Part shown: in pieces, positions 1 to 8,748 of the stretch
Position numbering within the stretch: the first letter of the stretch is position 1
Layout of the letters: each line of letters starts with the position of its first letter
NCBI GenBank assembly: GCA_042091375.1
Contig: JBELHO010000050.1
Coordinates: forward strand, 1-23,980
Direction of reading: 5' to 3'
Length of the DNA: 23,980 nucleotides
DNA from: JBELHO01 sp042091375
Lineage (GTDB): Bacteria > Pseudomonadota > Gammaproteobacteria > Enterobacterales > Alteromonadaceae
Notes under the pieces: generated by a model
What the model was told of the DNA's origin: nothing
Databases searched by the model: none
Seen by the model: the letters and a program-made list of their open reading frames with translations, nothing else
Translations under genes and position numbers: made by a program

Positions 1-168
1 ATTGACTAACCGCTTATTGATTTATTGAATAAAAATCAATCAACCAAGTTAATCAGCAAAAGTTACTTTAGCTGGTTGGCATTTCGTTAAAGTTAATTAG
101 ACAGTAACACATTAACTTAAAAATGCATTTATTTTAACTTAATATTAACACTTAATTACACTTGAACT

Positions 169-211
169 GGTTTTTGGTTTTTGATTTTTGGTTTTTGTTT
201 TTTGTTTTTTG
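169..211. repeat. Short G/T-tract simple repeat
   Basis: Seven successive runs of five or six T are separated by GG, GA or a single G, giving a period of 6-7 bp (unit GGTTTTT drifting to GTTTTTT). It lies in non-coding DNA. Such tracts can slip during replication, but nothing here ties it to a promoter or an ORF. Confidence 0.7.
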
Positions 212-276
212 TGCAAAGTGATGTCACCTGCTCAGTGAGAGTCACAACAGCTATTGTTTGAGGGAATACAGGTTGG

Positions 277-297
277 ATGAGTTTTGACAAAACTCAT
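277..297 (-). terminator. Hairpin after the last operon gene, possible terminator
   Basis: ATGAGTTTT (277-285) and AAAACTCAT (289-297) form a perfect 9-bp stem with a 3-nt loop, about 20 bp past the hydrolase stop codon. No strong T-run follows on the minus strand, so this is a weak terminator candidate or a 3'-end stabilising stem. Confidence 0.35.
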
Positions 298-315
298 TGT
301 GGTAAATAACTATTG

Positions 316-1179
316 CTAAGAGTTGGCTTTGTCGATCAAAGCTAATATAGATGACAACACCGCATGCGGCGCCTCCAACTGGGGGTAATGGCCAACATTG
401 TCTAGTCGAACTACATCGGCATTGTCGATCAGTTGACAATAACGCTTGACTAAATGCTCGCCTGAGATCGGATCGAAAACGCCATTCGTAAGGCGCATTG
501 GCACTTGTGTGTGTTGCAAGGCCCCCACCCAGCGCTCTCTATTTTCAATGCGTTCAGCCATGTAATGGATGAGACGGTGCATCACTAATCGCCCCTTGTT
601 ATGTGTGAGCAATTGCCAATAATCATCTACCTCTGCTGCGCTGAGTTGACTATCAGCAGCGAAAATTTTTCGCAAGTTTTTAGTGAAGCTGCGCTTGTTG
701 AGCAATTTAACCACTATACCGCCTAGTGGACTCATTAATAACCTTTGTATAACAAGTGGTCGATGTGTTTCAGGAAATAGGCCACCATTGAGTAAATGTA
801 AGCTATTGATAGAAAACGGCAATGTGCCTTGCTTGTGACGAGCTAATAATTCCTGAGCGACGGTGTCACCATAGTCATGGCTGACTATGTGACAAGATTG
901 ACAATCTAAGCGAGCGATTAATGCGCAGTGTATATCGGCTTGAGTATATATACTGTATGGTGTTTGTGGTTTATCACTGAAACCAAAACCGAGCATATCA
1001 AGGGTAATACATTGAAATTTTTGGCTGAGGGGTTGCCAAATTTTAGCCCAGTCCCAACTGGCTGTTGGGTAGCCGTGGATCAATAACAAGGGCGTGCCTT
1101 CACCCTCTATACAGTAAAAGATTTGCTGCCCTTGAAAGGTGAAATAGTTACCGCTTTGTCGCCACTGCTGCAAATTCAT
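316..1179 (-). CDS. Alpha/beta hydrolase, MEST-like
   Basis: This 287-residue alpha/beta-hydrolase-fold enzyme shows an oxyanion-loop HGYP at 35-38, a nucleophile elbow SHDYGD at 100-105 with Asp102 in the nucleophile position, a likely acid Asp236 and a catalytic His264 in GHYPQLEAP. An Asp nucleophile is the arrangement of epoxide hydrolases and haloalkane dehalogenases. From memory, the stretches HDYGDTVAQELL, NGGLFPETHRPL and RWVGAL closely resemble the mammalian imprinted protein MEST/PEG1, whose substrate is not settled. The start codon lies 2 bp after the kdsA stop and no good Shine-Dalgarno is visible, so translation is probably coupled to kdsA. No signal peptide is seen, so it is probably cytosolic. 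The fold is sure; the substrate is unknown. Confidence 0.85.
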   Translation of the reverse strand: MNLQQWRQSGNYFTFQGQQIFYCIEGEGTPLLLIHGYPTASWDWAKIWQPLSQKFQCITLDMLGFGFSDKPQTPYSIYTQADIHCALIARLDCQSCHIVSHDYGDTVAQELLARHKQGTLPFSINSLHLLNGGLFPETHRPLVIQRLLMSPLGGIVVKLLNKRSFTKNLRKIFAADSQLSAAEVDDYWQLLTHNKGRLVMHRLIHYMAERIENRERWVGALQHTQVPMRLTNGVFDPISGEHLVKRYCQLIDNADVVRLDNVGHYPQLEAPHAVLSSILALIDKANS

Positions 1180-1181
1180 TA

Positions 1182-2024
1182 TTAGTCAGTGTTGAGGGGG
1201 GCAAAGCTTTTGACTAAGTCATCTACCGCTTTCATTTGCGTTAAATATGGTGCTAATTTATCTAAGGGTAAGGCGCAAGGGCCATCGCATTTAGCCGCGG
1301 TGGGATCGGGATGGGCTTCAATAAACAAGCCGGCAATTGCCAGAGCCATTCCACTGCGAGCTAACTGAGCCGCTTGGGCTCTGCGGCCATCAGCGGAATC
1401 TGCTCTACCACCTGGTTTTTGCAGGGCGTGAGTGGCATCAAAAATCACTGGCGCGTGATTTTTCATCTCTTCCATGGCCAGCATATCAACCACTAAATTA
1501 TTGTAACCGTAACAACTGCCACGCTCACACAGTATGACTTGCTCATTGCCGGCCTCTGCGAATTTTTTAATGATATGACGCATTTCGTGAGCCGCTAAAA
1601 ATTGTGGTTTTTTAACGTTGATCACTGCGTTGGTTTTGGCCATCGCCACAACAAGATCAGTTTGCCTGGCTAAAAAAGCCGGTAATTGAATAATATCAAC
1701 TACGTCAGCAACGGCTTGCGCTTGATAAGGCTCATGTACATCAGTAATGATCGGCACATTAAAGGTAGACTTGATTTCTTCAAATATTCTCAAGCCTTTT
1801 TCCATGCCTGGGCCGCGATAAGAATGTACTGAGGATCTATTGGCTTTGTCAAAAGACGCTTTGAAAACGTAAGGAATATTGAGTTTGTCGGTTACTTGCA
1901 CATAGTGCTCAGCTATTTTCATGGCTAAGTCACGGGATTCGAGCACGTTCATGCCGCCAAAAAGAACAAAAGGCTGATCATTGCCAATGGTTATGTCAGC
2001 ACAAGTAATATGGGTTATTGCCAT
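1182..2024 (-). CDS. kdsA: 3-deoxy-8-phosphooctulonate synthase (KDO-8-P synthase)
   Basis: KdsA condenses phosphoenolpyruvate with arabinose 5-phosphate to give KDO 8-phosphate, the precursor of the inner-core sugar of lipopolysaccharide, in the cytosol. The 280-residue length is close to that of the E. coli enzyme. Family blocks are visible in order: FGGMNVLESRDLA near residue 22, KASFDKANRSS near 55, TDVHEP near 94, and FDATHALQKPGG near 195. The ATG is preceded at good spacing by AAAGGAT. It follows sirB1 in the same direction after a 215-bp gap that holds a tandem repeat. The position downstream of the hemA-prfA-prmC-sirB genes is the standard gammaproteobacterial arrangement. Confidence 0.97.
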   Translation of the reverse strand: MAITHITCADITIGNDQPFVLFGGMNVLESRDLAMKIAEHYVQVTDKLNIPYVFKASFDKANRSSVHSYRGPGMEKGLRIFEEIKSTFNVPIITDVHEPYQAQAVADVVDIIQLPAFLARQTDLVVAMAKTNAVINVKKPQFLAAHEMRHIIKKFAEAGNEQVILCERGSCYGYNNLVVDMLAMEEMKNHAPVIFDATHALQKPGGRADSADGRRAQAAQLARSGMALAIAGLFIEAHPDPTAAKCDGPCALPLDKLAPYLTQMKAVDDLVKSFAPLNTD

Positions 2025-2059
2025 GGTTTTATCCTTTTGTTCTTGTTTTGTTGTTTTGT

Positions 2060-2086
2060 TTTAGTCTGTTTAGTCTGTTTAGTCTG
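2060..2086. repeat. Three perfect 9-bp tandem copies upstream of kdsA
   Basis: TTTAGTCTG is repeated three times without mismatch at 2060-2068, 2069-2077 and 2078-2086. On the kdsA coding strand this reads CAGACTAAA, about 35 bp upstream of the start codon and so within its leader or promoter region. A role is not evident. Confidence 0.85.
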
Positions 2087-2239
2087 TTTTTAATAGTCTA
2101 CTATTTTAGGTATTTCTCGCTGTTTTTTTGTAACAATCAACAGCTGGTGTACTGCTTTTAAACGCTATCAATAAAACAATATTGGTTTAATTTGCCTTTA
2201 CCCCGTCAATACCAGTGACTATAACTAAAATCAATTTTC

Positions 2240-3055
2240 TCAATGCAGTACGGTATCGGTGACGGTTATTTTATCAAGTTGTATTTTTAATAATTGTGCC
2301 GCGGGATCTTTAGGGCATTGTTCAACAAAAAATTGATAGTCGTCGTAAGCCACTTTAAAGCAATCAAGCTGATGCAGTAAAAATCCTCGATCTCTTCGTT
2401 CAAAGGGATCATTGGGCACTAAGGCAAGTAAAATATCGACACACTTTAATGCCTTGTCAAAAAATAACTCCTTAATTAAGGATTTTTTAAGGGCGGTTAA
2501 ATGTTCGATCAGTAAACTTTTGGTGCTCATTGGTTTAAGCATATCACCCATAGGATCACCGCCTAGTTCATCTAAGCGATTATCTAGCTCTTGCCCATCG
2601 AGTGACTCACCGGTAACGGGATCCATGATAATTGAATAGTAGTTGTCACAGAGAATGCGGATCATAATTTGTTCAGGCACATAAACTAGTTCAGCATCTA
2701 AGCCACAGGCTTTGATGATATGTTGCACAACAGCCGCCTTTAATACCGGTGCGATTATTTTATAATCAATCGCCGTTGCCATTTTGTATGACAATACAGG
2801 CCATGAACGGCGAGCTTTTTCTAAAAACAAATGATCAACATATAAGATATTTATCAGTGTTTCTGCTTTGACCATGGTATTGTCAATGTCGACAATTTCG
2901 GCATTACATGCACTGACAATACTGTTTATACTATCAAAGTTGCTGCTATCAAAATTGCTGATAGTAGAATTAAAGATATTCTCTTCAACTAAGCTGAGCG
3001 CCTTTAATAGGTTACTTTGCTCTGAGTTAATTTCCGACATTAACAAATCATTCAT
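2240..3055 (-). CDS. sirB1: SirB1 family protein (transglutaminase-like and TPR regions)
   Basis: This 271-residue protein matches the SirB1/YchA family by order and motif. It has an N-terminal helical part and a degenerate transglutaminase-like core (about 105-160, including VYVPEQIMIRI and DPVTGESL). A C-terminal tetratricopeptide-like part (about 180-262) carries NDPFERRDRGFLLHQLDC and FVEQCPKDP, almost as in E. coli. The biochemical role of the family is not established. The N-terminal stretch FDSSNFDSINS looks like a small internal repeat (TISNFDSSNFDS). A GAGGAA lies rather far upstream of the chosen ATG, so starting at the internal Met6 is possible. It sits between sirB2 and kdsA, as in relatives. 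Confidence 0.85.
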   Translation of the reverse strand: MNDLLMSEINSEQSNLLKALSLVEENIFNSTISNFDSSNFDSINSIVSACNAEIVDIDNTMVKAETLINILYVDHLFLEKARRSWPVLSYKMATAIDYKIIAPVLKAAVVQHIIKACGLDAELVYVPEQIMIRILCDNYYSIIMDPVTGESLDGQELDNRLDELGGDPMGDMLKPMSTKSLLIEHLTALKKSLIKELFFDKALKCVDILLALVPNDPFERRDRGFLLHQLDCFKVAYDDYQFFVEQCPKDPAAQLLKIQLDKITVTDTVLH

Positions 3056-3101
3056 GTATAACTGTGTTTCCTCGTATTAAATCAATGGCGTAGCTGTGCT
3101 C

Positions 3102-3464
3102 TTAGAAAAACAGCGGTTGTTTGGTAATAACCAATCGTATCGCTAATATTATCCAACCCATAGCGCCTAAATAACCAAGAATTTGCATGGCTCTGGTACG
3201 AGCTACTTTAAGGGTATAGTAACCGATAAAAATGTAAGCAATAACTGCCAATAATTTTTCCCCTAGCCACAATTGCTCAAACGGGTTGATTGACATTTGC
3301 ACTGCCATCACCACCCCTAAAGTCAACAATAGGGTATCTATGATATGCGGGCATATTTTCACCCACTTTTTCTGTAATTGTTGCGACGCCATTAATGTCC
3401 ATGCAAAGCGCAAAGTAAAAAGCGCTATACTTAGCACAGCGACCGTTATGTGCAGGTGTTTCAT
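3102..3464 (-). CDS. sirB2: SirB2 family integral membrane protein
   Basis: This is a 120-residue protein with four hydrophobic segments (roughly 4-24, 44-60, 68-86 and 96-113), so probably an inner-membrane protein. It fits the SirB2 (YchQ) family: the N-terminus KHLHITVAVLSIALFTLRF, the central PHIIDTLLLTLGV and the GEKLLAVIAYIFIGYYTL block all resemble E. coli YchQ from memory. Function is unknown. The start is well placed, with AAGGAAA upstream on the minus strand. It lies 46 bp upstream of sirB1 and about 37 bp downstream of prmC, within the operon. Confidence 0.85.
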   Translation of the reverse strand: MKHLHITVAVLSIALFTLRFAWTLMASQQLQKKWVKICPHIIDTLLLTLGVVMAVQMSINPFEQLWLGEKLLAVIAYIFIGYYTLKVARTRAMQILGYLGAMGWIILAIRLVITKQPLFF

Positions 3465-3501
3465 TGTGTTTCCTTGATATTATTTTTAGTTATTAACAGT
3501 G

Positions 3502-4350
3502 TCACTGGTGAGAAAATTGCCCATATGTTATCCGCTCACGACCATTGAGATCTTGAGTCGTTGCCACATTATAATAACTATTTTTATTAAATAAAGCTCG
3601 CACTGACTGCGCTTGTTGATAACCGTGCTCCAGATACAAGTAACCATGGGGTTTTAAAAACTGTTTGGCCTGTTCAATAATAGTAACAATATCAGCCAAG
3701 CCTCGGTCACTGGCAACTAGTGCAGACCTTGGTTCAAAGCGGACATCACCTTGCGATAAATGTTCATCTTGTTGGTCAATATAAGGCGGATTACTGACGA
3801 TCACATCAAAGCGTTTGTCGTTAGCAATGGCATCAAACCAATAACTTTGCAAGATGTCAACCTGAGAAAAATTTAACCGCTCGGCATTTTTTTTAGCTAG
3901 AGCCACGGCGTCAGGATGAAAATCGACGGCAGATATGTTCCACTGTCGACGCTCTGATGCTAAGGCAAGAGCAATGGCCCCAGTACCAGTGCCTAAATCT
4001 AAGCAATGCAAATGCGCATCACTGTGCTCTGATAAGATCAGCTCGACTAAGCATTCAGTATCAGGTCTGGGGATCAAAGTCGCAGCAGAAACCAGTAAAT
4101 CCAGTGACCAAAATTCTTTGTGGCCAATCAAATAGGCGATTGGCTGGCCCTTGCTTCTTTGCGTAAGCAAGTCAGTAAATTGCTTGTGCTGTGCTAGCGA
4201 TAACTGTTGTTCAGGCCAAGTAAATAAATAACTGATGTCTTTTTGCAACACAGAGGACAACAGTATTTGCGCATCTAATTTAGCGCTGTCAGAATGTTCA
4301 GCGAGCTCCGCTTCAGCAAATGTCATTAGACTTTTTATACTGTGATCCAT
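3502..4350 (-). CDS. prmC: Peptide chain release factor N5-glutamine methyltransferase
   Basis: PrmC uses S-adenosylmethionine to methylate the glutamine of the GGQ motif in release factors 1 and 2, which speeds peptide release. With the start at the ATG ending at 4350 the protein has 282 residues. The SAM-binding motif CLDLGTGTGAIALALASER begins near residue 116 and the substrate-glutamine NPPY motif is at 187-190. EFWSLDLLVSAATLIPRPDTECLVE matches the E. coli protein closely. The reading frame extends five codons upstream to a TTG at 4365, but E. coli alignment and a GGTGA upstream favour the ATG. It sits 44 bp downstream of prfA, which encodes its substrate. Confidence 0.96.
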   Translation of the reverse strand: MDHSIKSLMTFAEAELAEHSDSAKLDAQILLSSVLQKDISYLFTWPEQQLSLAQHKQFTDLLTQRSKGQPIAYLIGHKEFWSLDLLVSAATLIPRPDTECLVELILSEHSDAHLHCLDLGTGTGAIALALASERRQWNISAVDFHPDAVALAKKNAERLNFSQVDILQSYWFDAIANDKRFDVIVSNPPYIDQQDEHLSQGDVRFEPRSALVASDRGLADIVTIIEQAKQFLKPHGYLYLEHGYQQAQSVRALFNKNSYYNVATTQDLNGRERITYGQFSHQ

Positions 4351-4394
4351 AGTCAATATCACCAATGCCAGCTAAATTGCGTTAACATCTTTGC

Positions 4395-5483
4395 CTAGTG
4401 CTGCTCAGCTAATGCCGCTAACATATCTGCTTGGTTCTCAGTAAGGATCGGATCTAATACTAAATCTAAGTTACCTTCAATAACCTCATTTAAGCGGTAA
4501 AGGGTCAAATTAATACGGTGATCTGTCATTCTCCCTTGCGGGTAATTGTAGGTGCGAATTCGCTCAGAGCGATCGCCACTGGCGACTAAGTTGCGACGCG
4601 ATGATTCTTCTTCACTGCGTCGTTTTTCGTCTTCGGCAGCTTGTAAACGCGCTTGTAAAACAGACATAGCTTGCGCGCGATTTTTGTGTTGAGAACGTTG
4701 ATCTTGACATTCAACCACTACACCGGTGGGAATATGGGTAATGCGAATAGCCGAGTCAGTTTTGTTAACGTGTTGTCCACCTGCCCCTGATGCTCGGAAG
4801 GTATCCACCTTCAAATCAGCTTTATTAATTTCAATCGCTTCTGATTCTGGTATTTCTGGCATCACCACCACGGTACAGGCTGAAGTGTGCACCCGCCCTT
4901 GCGATTCAGTTTCTGGCACCCGTTGCACCCGGTGACCACCCGATTCAAATTTCATTTGGCCATACACACCGTCGCCAACAATTTTAAAAATAACTTCTTT
5001 AAAACCGCCCTGCTCACTCTCATTGAGGTTCATCACTTCAATGCGCCATTTCTGCTTCTCACAATAGCGGCTGTACATGCGAAATAAGTCGCCCGCAAAT
5101 ATTGCCGCTTCATCACCACCAGCACCGGCTCTGATCTCAACAAAACAGTTATTGTCGTCATTGGGATCGCGAGGCAATAACAAAATTTGTAATTTCTCAG
5201 CGATATGTTCACGGGCCTTCTTTGCTTCTTTGAACTCTTCTTGCGCCATGTCACGCATGTCAGGATCATCGTCTTTAAGCATTTCTTCGGCGGTAGCGAA
5301 GTCGTTTTCCGCCTCTTGATAAGCATGAAATACACTGGTAACTTCTTCTAACTGAGAAAATTCTTTTGATAAGGCGCGAAATTTTTCTTGATCGGCAATG
5401 GTGTCTGGATCTGACAACAAAGCTTGCACTTCTTCGAAACGTTCAACTAAACCTTCGAGCTTTTGATAAACCGATTTATTCAT
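4395..5483 (-). CDS. prfA: Peptide chain release factor 1
   Basis: RF1 reads UAA and UAG in the ribosomal A site and triggers hydrolysis of peptidyl-tRNA. The 362-residue protein has the N-terminal helical domain, a stop-codon reading PxT-type tripeptide (Pro190-Glu191-Thr192 in RVPETESQGR) and the catalytic GGQ at 235-237 in GAGGQHVNKTDSA. The length matches the family (about 360). The coding sequence ends in TAG, one of the codons RF1 itself reads. A weak AAGAA is the only Shine-Dalgarno-like element upstream. The gene lies between hemA and prmC, the conserved order. Confidence 0.98.
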   Translation of the reverse strand: MNKSVYQKLEGLVERFEEVQALLSDPDTIADQEKFRALSKEFSQLEEVTSVFHAYQEAENDFATAEEMLKDDDPDMRDMAQEEFKEAKKAREHIAEKLQILLLPRDPNDDNNCFVEIRAGAGGDEAAIFAGDLFRMYSRYCEKQKWRIEVMNLNESEQGGFKEVIFKIVGDGVYGQMKFESGGHRVQRVPETESQGRVHTSACTVVVMPEIPESEAIEINKADLKVDTFRASGAGGQHVNKTDSAIRITHIPTGVVVECQDQRSQHKNRAQAMSVLQARLQAAEDEKRRSEEESSRRNLVASGDRSERIRTYNYPQGRMTDHRINLTLYRLNEVIEGNLDLVLDPILTENQADMLAALAEQH

Positions 5484-5630
5484 TAAATATTCTTATAAAA
5501 ATCAATGTTAATTGTAATTAACTGTAAAACAAATCAAAATTAGATGAAAACAGTTATGTGATTGCACTTGCTAGAATTCAGGGCAGTGTAAAGTCTAAGT
5601 GGTTAGGTTTCAATACACCGATAAAATTGA

Positions 5631-6902
5631 TTAACCTTGGTGATCATCTAGATTAAAAATATCACGTAAGTAAACGATTTTATCTAATTCTCCCCCCTGT
5701 GCAGCTGACTTAATGGCACTGGTAGGGGCATGCATAAATTTATTGGTTAATTTGGTTGCCAGCTCGGCAACAACCGCTTCTGCAGGCTTATTGGCACTGA
5801 GCTGTTGCATTGCTTTGTCGAGTAATAAATCGCGTTCTTGCATGCATTGATTGCGATAAGTTATCACGGTATCTTGGGTGTTTAGCCCGCGCAGCCAAGA
5901 CATGAAGCCATCACTTTGATCGGTGACGATTGATTCTGCTGCAACAGCTGCTTGTCGGCGATTTTCCATATTTTTAGCAATAATACTTTGTAAATCATCC
6001 ACAGTATACAAAAATACATCATCTAAATCAGAGACTTGCTCTTCAATATCTCTTGGCACCGCTAAATCAACCATGAACACTGGACGATGTTTTCTCTTCG
6101 ATAACGCATGCTCAACCATACCTTTACCGATCAAGGGCAAGGTACTGGCGGTTGAACTGATCACTATATCAGCATCGACCATTTCTTCGGGAATTTGCGC
6201 CAAGGTAATGCTATTGGCTCCGATCCGTTTAGCCATCATTTCAGCACGAGCTATGGTTCGATTGGCAACTGTAATTTTGCCAACTTTGTTGTCGTACAAG
6301 TGCTTTGCCACTAATTCTATGGTTTCACCAGCGCCGACGAGTAATACATTGGCTTCAGATAACTCAGCAAAAATATGTTTGGCCAAATTAACAGCCGCAT
6401 AAGCAACCGAAACCGCACTTGTACCAATAGCCGTTTCGGTTCTAACTTGTTTGGCAACACCAAAAGCACGTTGAAACAAACGATCCATGATCATCGCCAT
6501 CGAGCCGGCAGCTTTGGCTTGGCTGTATGCTTGCTTCATCTGTCCCAGTATTTGTGGCTCACCTAACACCAAAGAGTCTAAACCACAAGCAACTCGCATG
6601 ATGTGATTAACGGCATACTGATCGCTATGCCAATATAAACTGGGAATAAGAGTAGAAGCGGCAACGTTGTGGTGGTGCTCCAACCAACGCAGCACTTTTT
6701 CTTGGGTGAGTGAAAAATTTTCATCTTGCACCAAATACAACTCAGTGCGATTACAAGTAGATAAAATAGCCGCTTCTTTGCAACGCACTGACGCCATTAA
6801 CTCTTGCAGAGCTATGGAAAGCTTGTCGGGATTAAATGCAATTTTTTCCCTCACAGCAACAGGAGCAGTTTTGTGATTGATACCTACAGCGACTATCGAC
6901 AT
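5631..6902 (-). CDS. hemA: Glutamyl-tRNA reductase
   Basis: HemA reduces glutamyl-tRNA(Glu) with NADPH to glutamate-1-semialdehyde, the first committed step of tetrapyrrole synthesis by the C5 route. The 423-residue protein has the N-terminal GINHKTAPVAVREK, the catalytic Cys50 in ILSTCNRTELY, the GLDSLVLGEPQILGQMKQAY signature at about 107-126, the nucleotide-binding VLLVGAGETIELV around 186-198 and a C-terminal dimerisation helix region. It is the first gene of the minus-strand operon and is divergent from lolB across a 242-bp AT-rich region. A 147-bp gap separates it from prfA; I see no terminator there. Confidence 0.97.
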   Translation of the reverse strand: MSIVAVGINHKTAPVAVREKIAFNPDKLSIALQELMASVRCKEAAILSTCNRTELYLVQDENFSLTQEKVLRWLEHHHNVAASTLIPSLYWHSDQYAVNHIMRVACGLDSLVLGEPQILGQMKQAYSQAKAAGSMAMIMDRLFQRAFGVAKQVRTETAIGTSAVSVAYAAVNLAKHIFAELSEANVLLVGAGETIELVAKHLYDNKVGKITVANRTIARAEMMAKRIGANSITLAQIPEEMVDADIVISSTASTLPLIGKGMVEHALSKRKHRPVFMVDLAVPRDIEEQVSDLDDVFLYTVDDLQSIIAKNMENRRQAAVAAESIVTDQSDGFMSWLRGLNTQDTVITYRNQCMQERDLLLDKAMQQLSANKPAEAVVAELATKLTNKFMHAPTSAIKSAAQGGELDKIVYLRDIFNLDDHQG

Positions 6903-6976
6903 AAACTAAATAACAAGCCTATTTGTATTTACAGGGCCACAAGTCAAGTGACAACATAAAAGTGATATATAAAAAA

Positions 6977-7007
6977 TTGACAATATTGTATCTACAAAAT
7001 GTATTAT
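6977..7007 (+). promoter_or_regulatory. Possible lolB-side promoter in the hemA-lolB divergent region
   Basis: A consensus -35 TTGACA (6977-6982) is followed either by TGTATT (7000-7005, 17-bp spacer) or by TATTAT (7002-7007, 19-bp spacer). The -35 overlaps a 10-bp perfect palindrome ACAATATTGT (6980-6989), which could bind a regulator affecting both divergent genes. The start of lolB is about 140 bp downstream. Confidence 0.35.
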
Positions 7008-7144
7008 TGTTTGCTACTGTCAATAAAACAACGTTAAACTCAATAAGTGATGATTACTTTGCTAATTTTACGTAATTATTGCCCTGATTGAAAGCAATTA
7101 ACTAATAAGAACTACAAGTTGGCCAATGAAAAATAGACCTCAAT

Positions 7145-7765
7145 ATGCGTAATGCTATATTTTATTTAATGTTTATCGGTTTTTTTATGGTCACTGGTTG
7201 TGCCACACAACAAGTACAAAACCAAGCAAAAACTCAGGTTGCATTCAATCAAACTGAGCGTATAAAAGCTTTACAGCAACTCACTCACTGGTCAGTAAAA
7301 GGTAAAATTGCCTTTATTTCACAACAAAAACGTCAAAGTGCATCGCTGCATTGGACAGTGAATGAGCAAAGCCAACAACAAAATTTAGCTTTAACCACCT
7401 ATTTGGGTATTAATATACTCAAACTCAATTCGCAGTCGGGTGAGCACACAGTGGATGTTGACGGCGAACAATTTCAAGGCGCCGATTTATATCAATTGAT
7501 ATATGAGGCAACCGGCTTAACTATTCCTACCCAAGCCATGCATCAATGGCTTAAAGGGATCGCTTATAACGAGCAGGACCAAATACAGTACCACCCTGAC
7601 ACACAATTACCTCACCGCCTTGTCAGCCTTGACAAATATGGCGTTTGGCAAATTGACTACGATGCTTATCAGCAAGTCGAGCAGGTGCAACTGGCCAAAA
7701 AAATCACCATTAAACACCGCGGTTTGGTGATCAAAATAATGATAAATCGTTGGACACTTCTATAA
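7145..7765 (+). CDS. lolB: Outer-membrane lipoprotein LolB
   Basis: LolB receives lipoproteins from the periplasmic carrier LolA and inserts them into the inner leaflet of the outer membrane. It is itself a lipoprotein. The 206-residue protein starts with a basic residue, a hydrophobic run and a lipobox ending VTGC with Cys19 as the acylation site. Ala20 follows, so there is no Asp retention signal, which fits outer-membrane sorting. WSVKGKIAFISQQKRQSASLHW is the characteristic first strands of the fold, and the length equals that of E. coli LolB. The stop codon overlaps the ispE start by one base. Confidence rests on motif and context together. Confidence 0.93.
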   Translation: MRNAIFYLMFIGFFMVTGCATQQVQNQAKTQVAFNQTERIKALQQLTHWSVKGKIAFISQQKRQSASLHWTVNEQSQQQNLALTTYLGINILKLNSQSGEHTVDVDGEQFQGADLYQLIYEATGLTIPTQAMHQWLKGIAYNEQDQIQYHPDTQLPHRLVSLDKYGVWQIDYDAYQQVEQVQLAKKITIKHRGLVIKIMINRWTLL

Positions 7766-8640
7766 TGAAAGACAATCAAGGTTTTTTGCAATTTCCCTCT
7801 CCGGCAAAACTCAATTTATTTTTACATATTATCGGTCAACGACCTGACGGTTATCACCTACTCGAAACTGTTTTTCAATTTCTTGACTACGGCGATACCC
7901 TGTCTATTAAGATCACCGAAGACAGCGCTCTACAGTTACTGACCCCGATCCCGCAAGTCAACAATGACGACAATCTGATCATCAAAGCCGCCAAGTTACT
8001 GCAAACCGAAACAAAAACGCGTTTGGGTGGGCAATTTAAAATCACGAAAAGACTGCCAATGGGCGGTGGATTAGGTGGTGGTTCATCTAATGCGGCAACG
8101 GTATTACTAGCCCTCAATCAATTGTGGAAAACCGGCTTGTCGACAGAACAACTCAGTGACTTAGGATTGTCTTTGGGCGCTGACATACCTGTGTTTATTC
8201 ATGGCTATGCAGCTTTTGCTCAAGGCATAGGCGAACAGCTGAGCCCTGTTCAACCGAAGGAATATGTTTATTTGGTCAGCAAACCCAGTTGCAGTATTTC
8301 AACTCAACAAGTTTTCTCTGCAGCCGATTTAACTCGCAATACCCCTTCCGTAAATAACAGCGATATTGACATTGAACAATGCCATAACGATTGCCAAAAT
8401 TTCGTGATTAAAAACTATTCTGAGGTTGCCAAGCTACTTGCTTGGTTGTTAGAATACGCGCCGTCTCGAATGACCGGCACCGGCGCTTGTATTTTTTCCC
8501 GATTTGATTCCTTTGAAGAAGCAAATCACGTTAAAAAACAGTTACCTGCTGACGTTGAATGTTTTGTAGCCAAGGGGGTTAATCACTCACCGTTACACCT
8601 AGCATTGAAGATGCTTGATCAAGAAAACTCTTTGGCTTAA
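7765..8640 (+). CDS. ispE: 4-diphosphocytidyl-2-C-methyl-D-erythritol kinase
   Basis: IspE is the ATP-dependent kinase of the MEP (non-mevalonate) isoprenoid pathway. The 291-residue protein belongs to the GHMP kinase family. It has the N-terminal SPAKLNLFLHIIGQRPDGYH with Lys15, the glycine-rich ATP loop PMGGGLGGGSSNAA at about 98-111, catalytic Asp140 in LGADIPVF, and a C-terminal MTGTGACIF motif. I chose the ATG at 7765, which overlaps the lolB stop as TAATG and so suggests coupled translation. A TTG five codons upstream would also keep the frame but has no support from family length. Order lolB-ispE-prs is as in E. coli. Confidence 0.97.
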   Translation: MKDNQGFLQFPSPAKLNLFLHIIGQRPDGYHLLETVFQFLDYGDTLSIKITEDSALQLLTPIPQVNNDDNLIIKAAKLLQTETKTRLGGQFKITKRLPMGGGLGGGSSNAATVLLALNQLWKTGLSTEQLSDLGLSLGADIPVFIHGYAAFAQGIGEQLSPVQPKEYVYLVSKPSCSISTQQVFSAADLTRNTPSVNNSDIDIEQCHNDCQNFVIKNYSEVAKLLAWLLEYAPSRMTGTGACIFSRFDSFEEANHVKKQLPADVECFVAKGVNHSPLHLALKMLDQENSLA

Positions 8641-8748
8641 TTGCTAAGAATAGTCAGAACACATCTGACAATTGTATAAATGTGCTGTTTTAAGTCTATT
8701 ATTAACACAGTATTGAATGTTAATAACAAAATATTTGAGGATATACAC

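Larger units (their letters stand above)
1..315. other. AT-rich non-coding stretch beyond the hydrolase gene
   Basis: I see no credible coding region here; all frames are broken by stops. Two structures stand out. An 8-bp inverted repeat (ATTGATTT at 16-23 with AAATCAAT at 33-40) lies near the left edge, and a G/T-rich simple repeat occupies 169-211. A perfect 9-bp hairpin at 277-297 lies just beyond the stop codon of the minus-strand hydrolase gene and is listed separately. The stretch probably holds the end of the hemA-kdsA operon transcript and an intergenic spacer. Confidence 0.6.

Noticed and set aside
5923..6402. 159-codon open frame antisense to hemA
   Set aside because: It lies wholly within a clearly functional hemA, has no ribosome binding site and its protein is low-complexity Ser/Ala/Thr-rich, as expected of a shadow frame.
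8680..8748. Upstream ATG extension of prs
   Set aside because: It would add 23 residues not found in Prs. The GTG at 8749 has a well-placed GAGG and gives exactly 315 residues.
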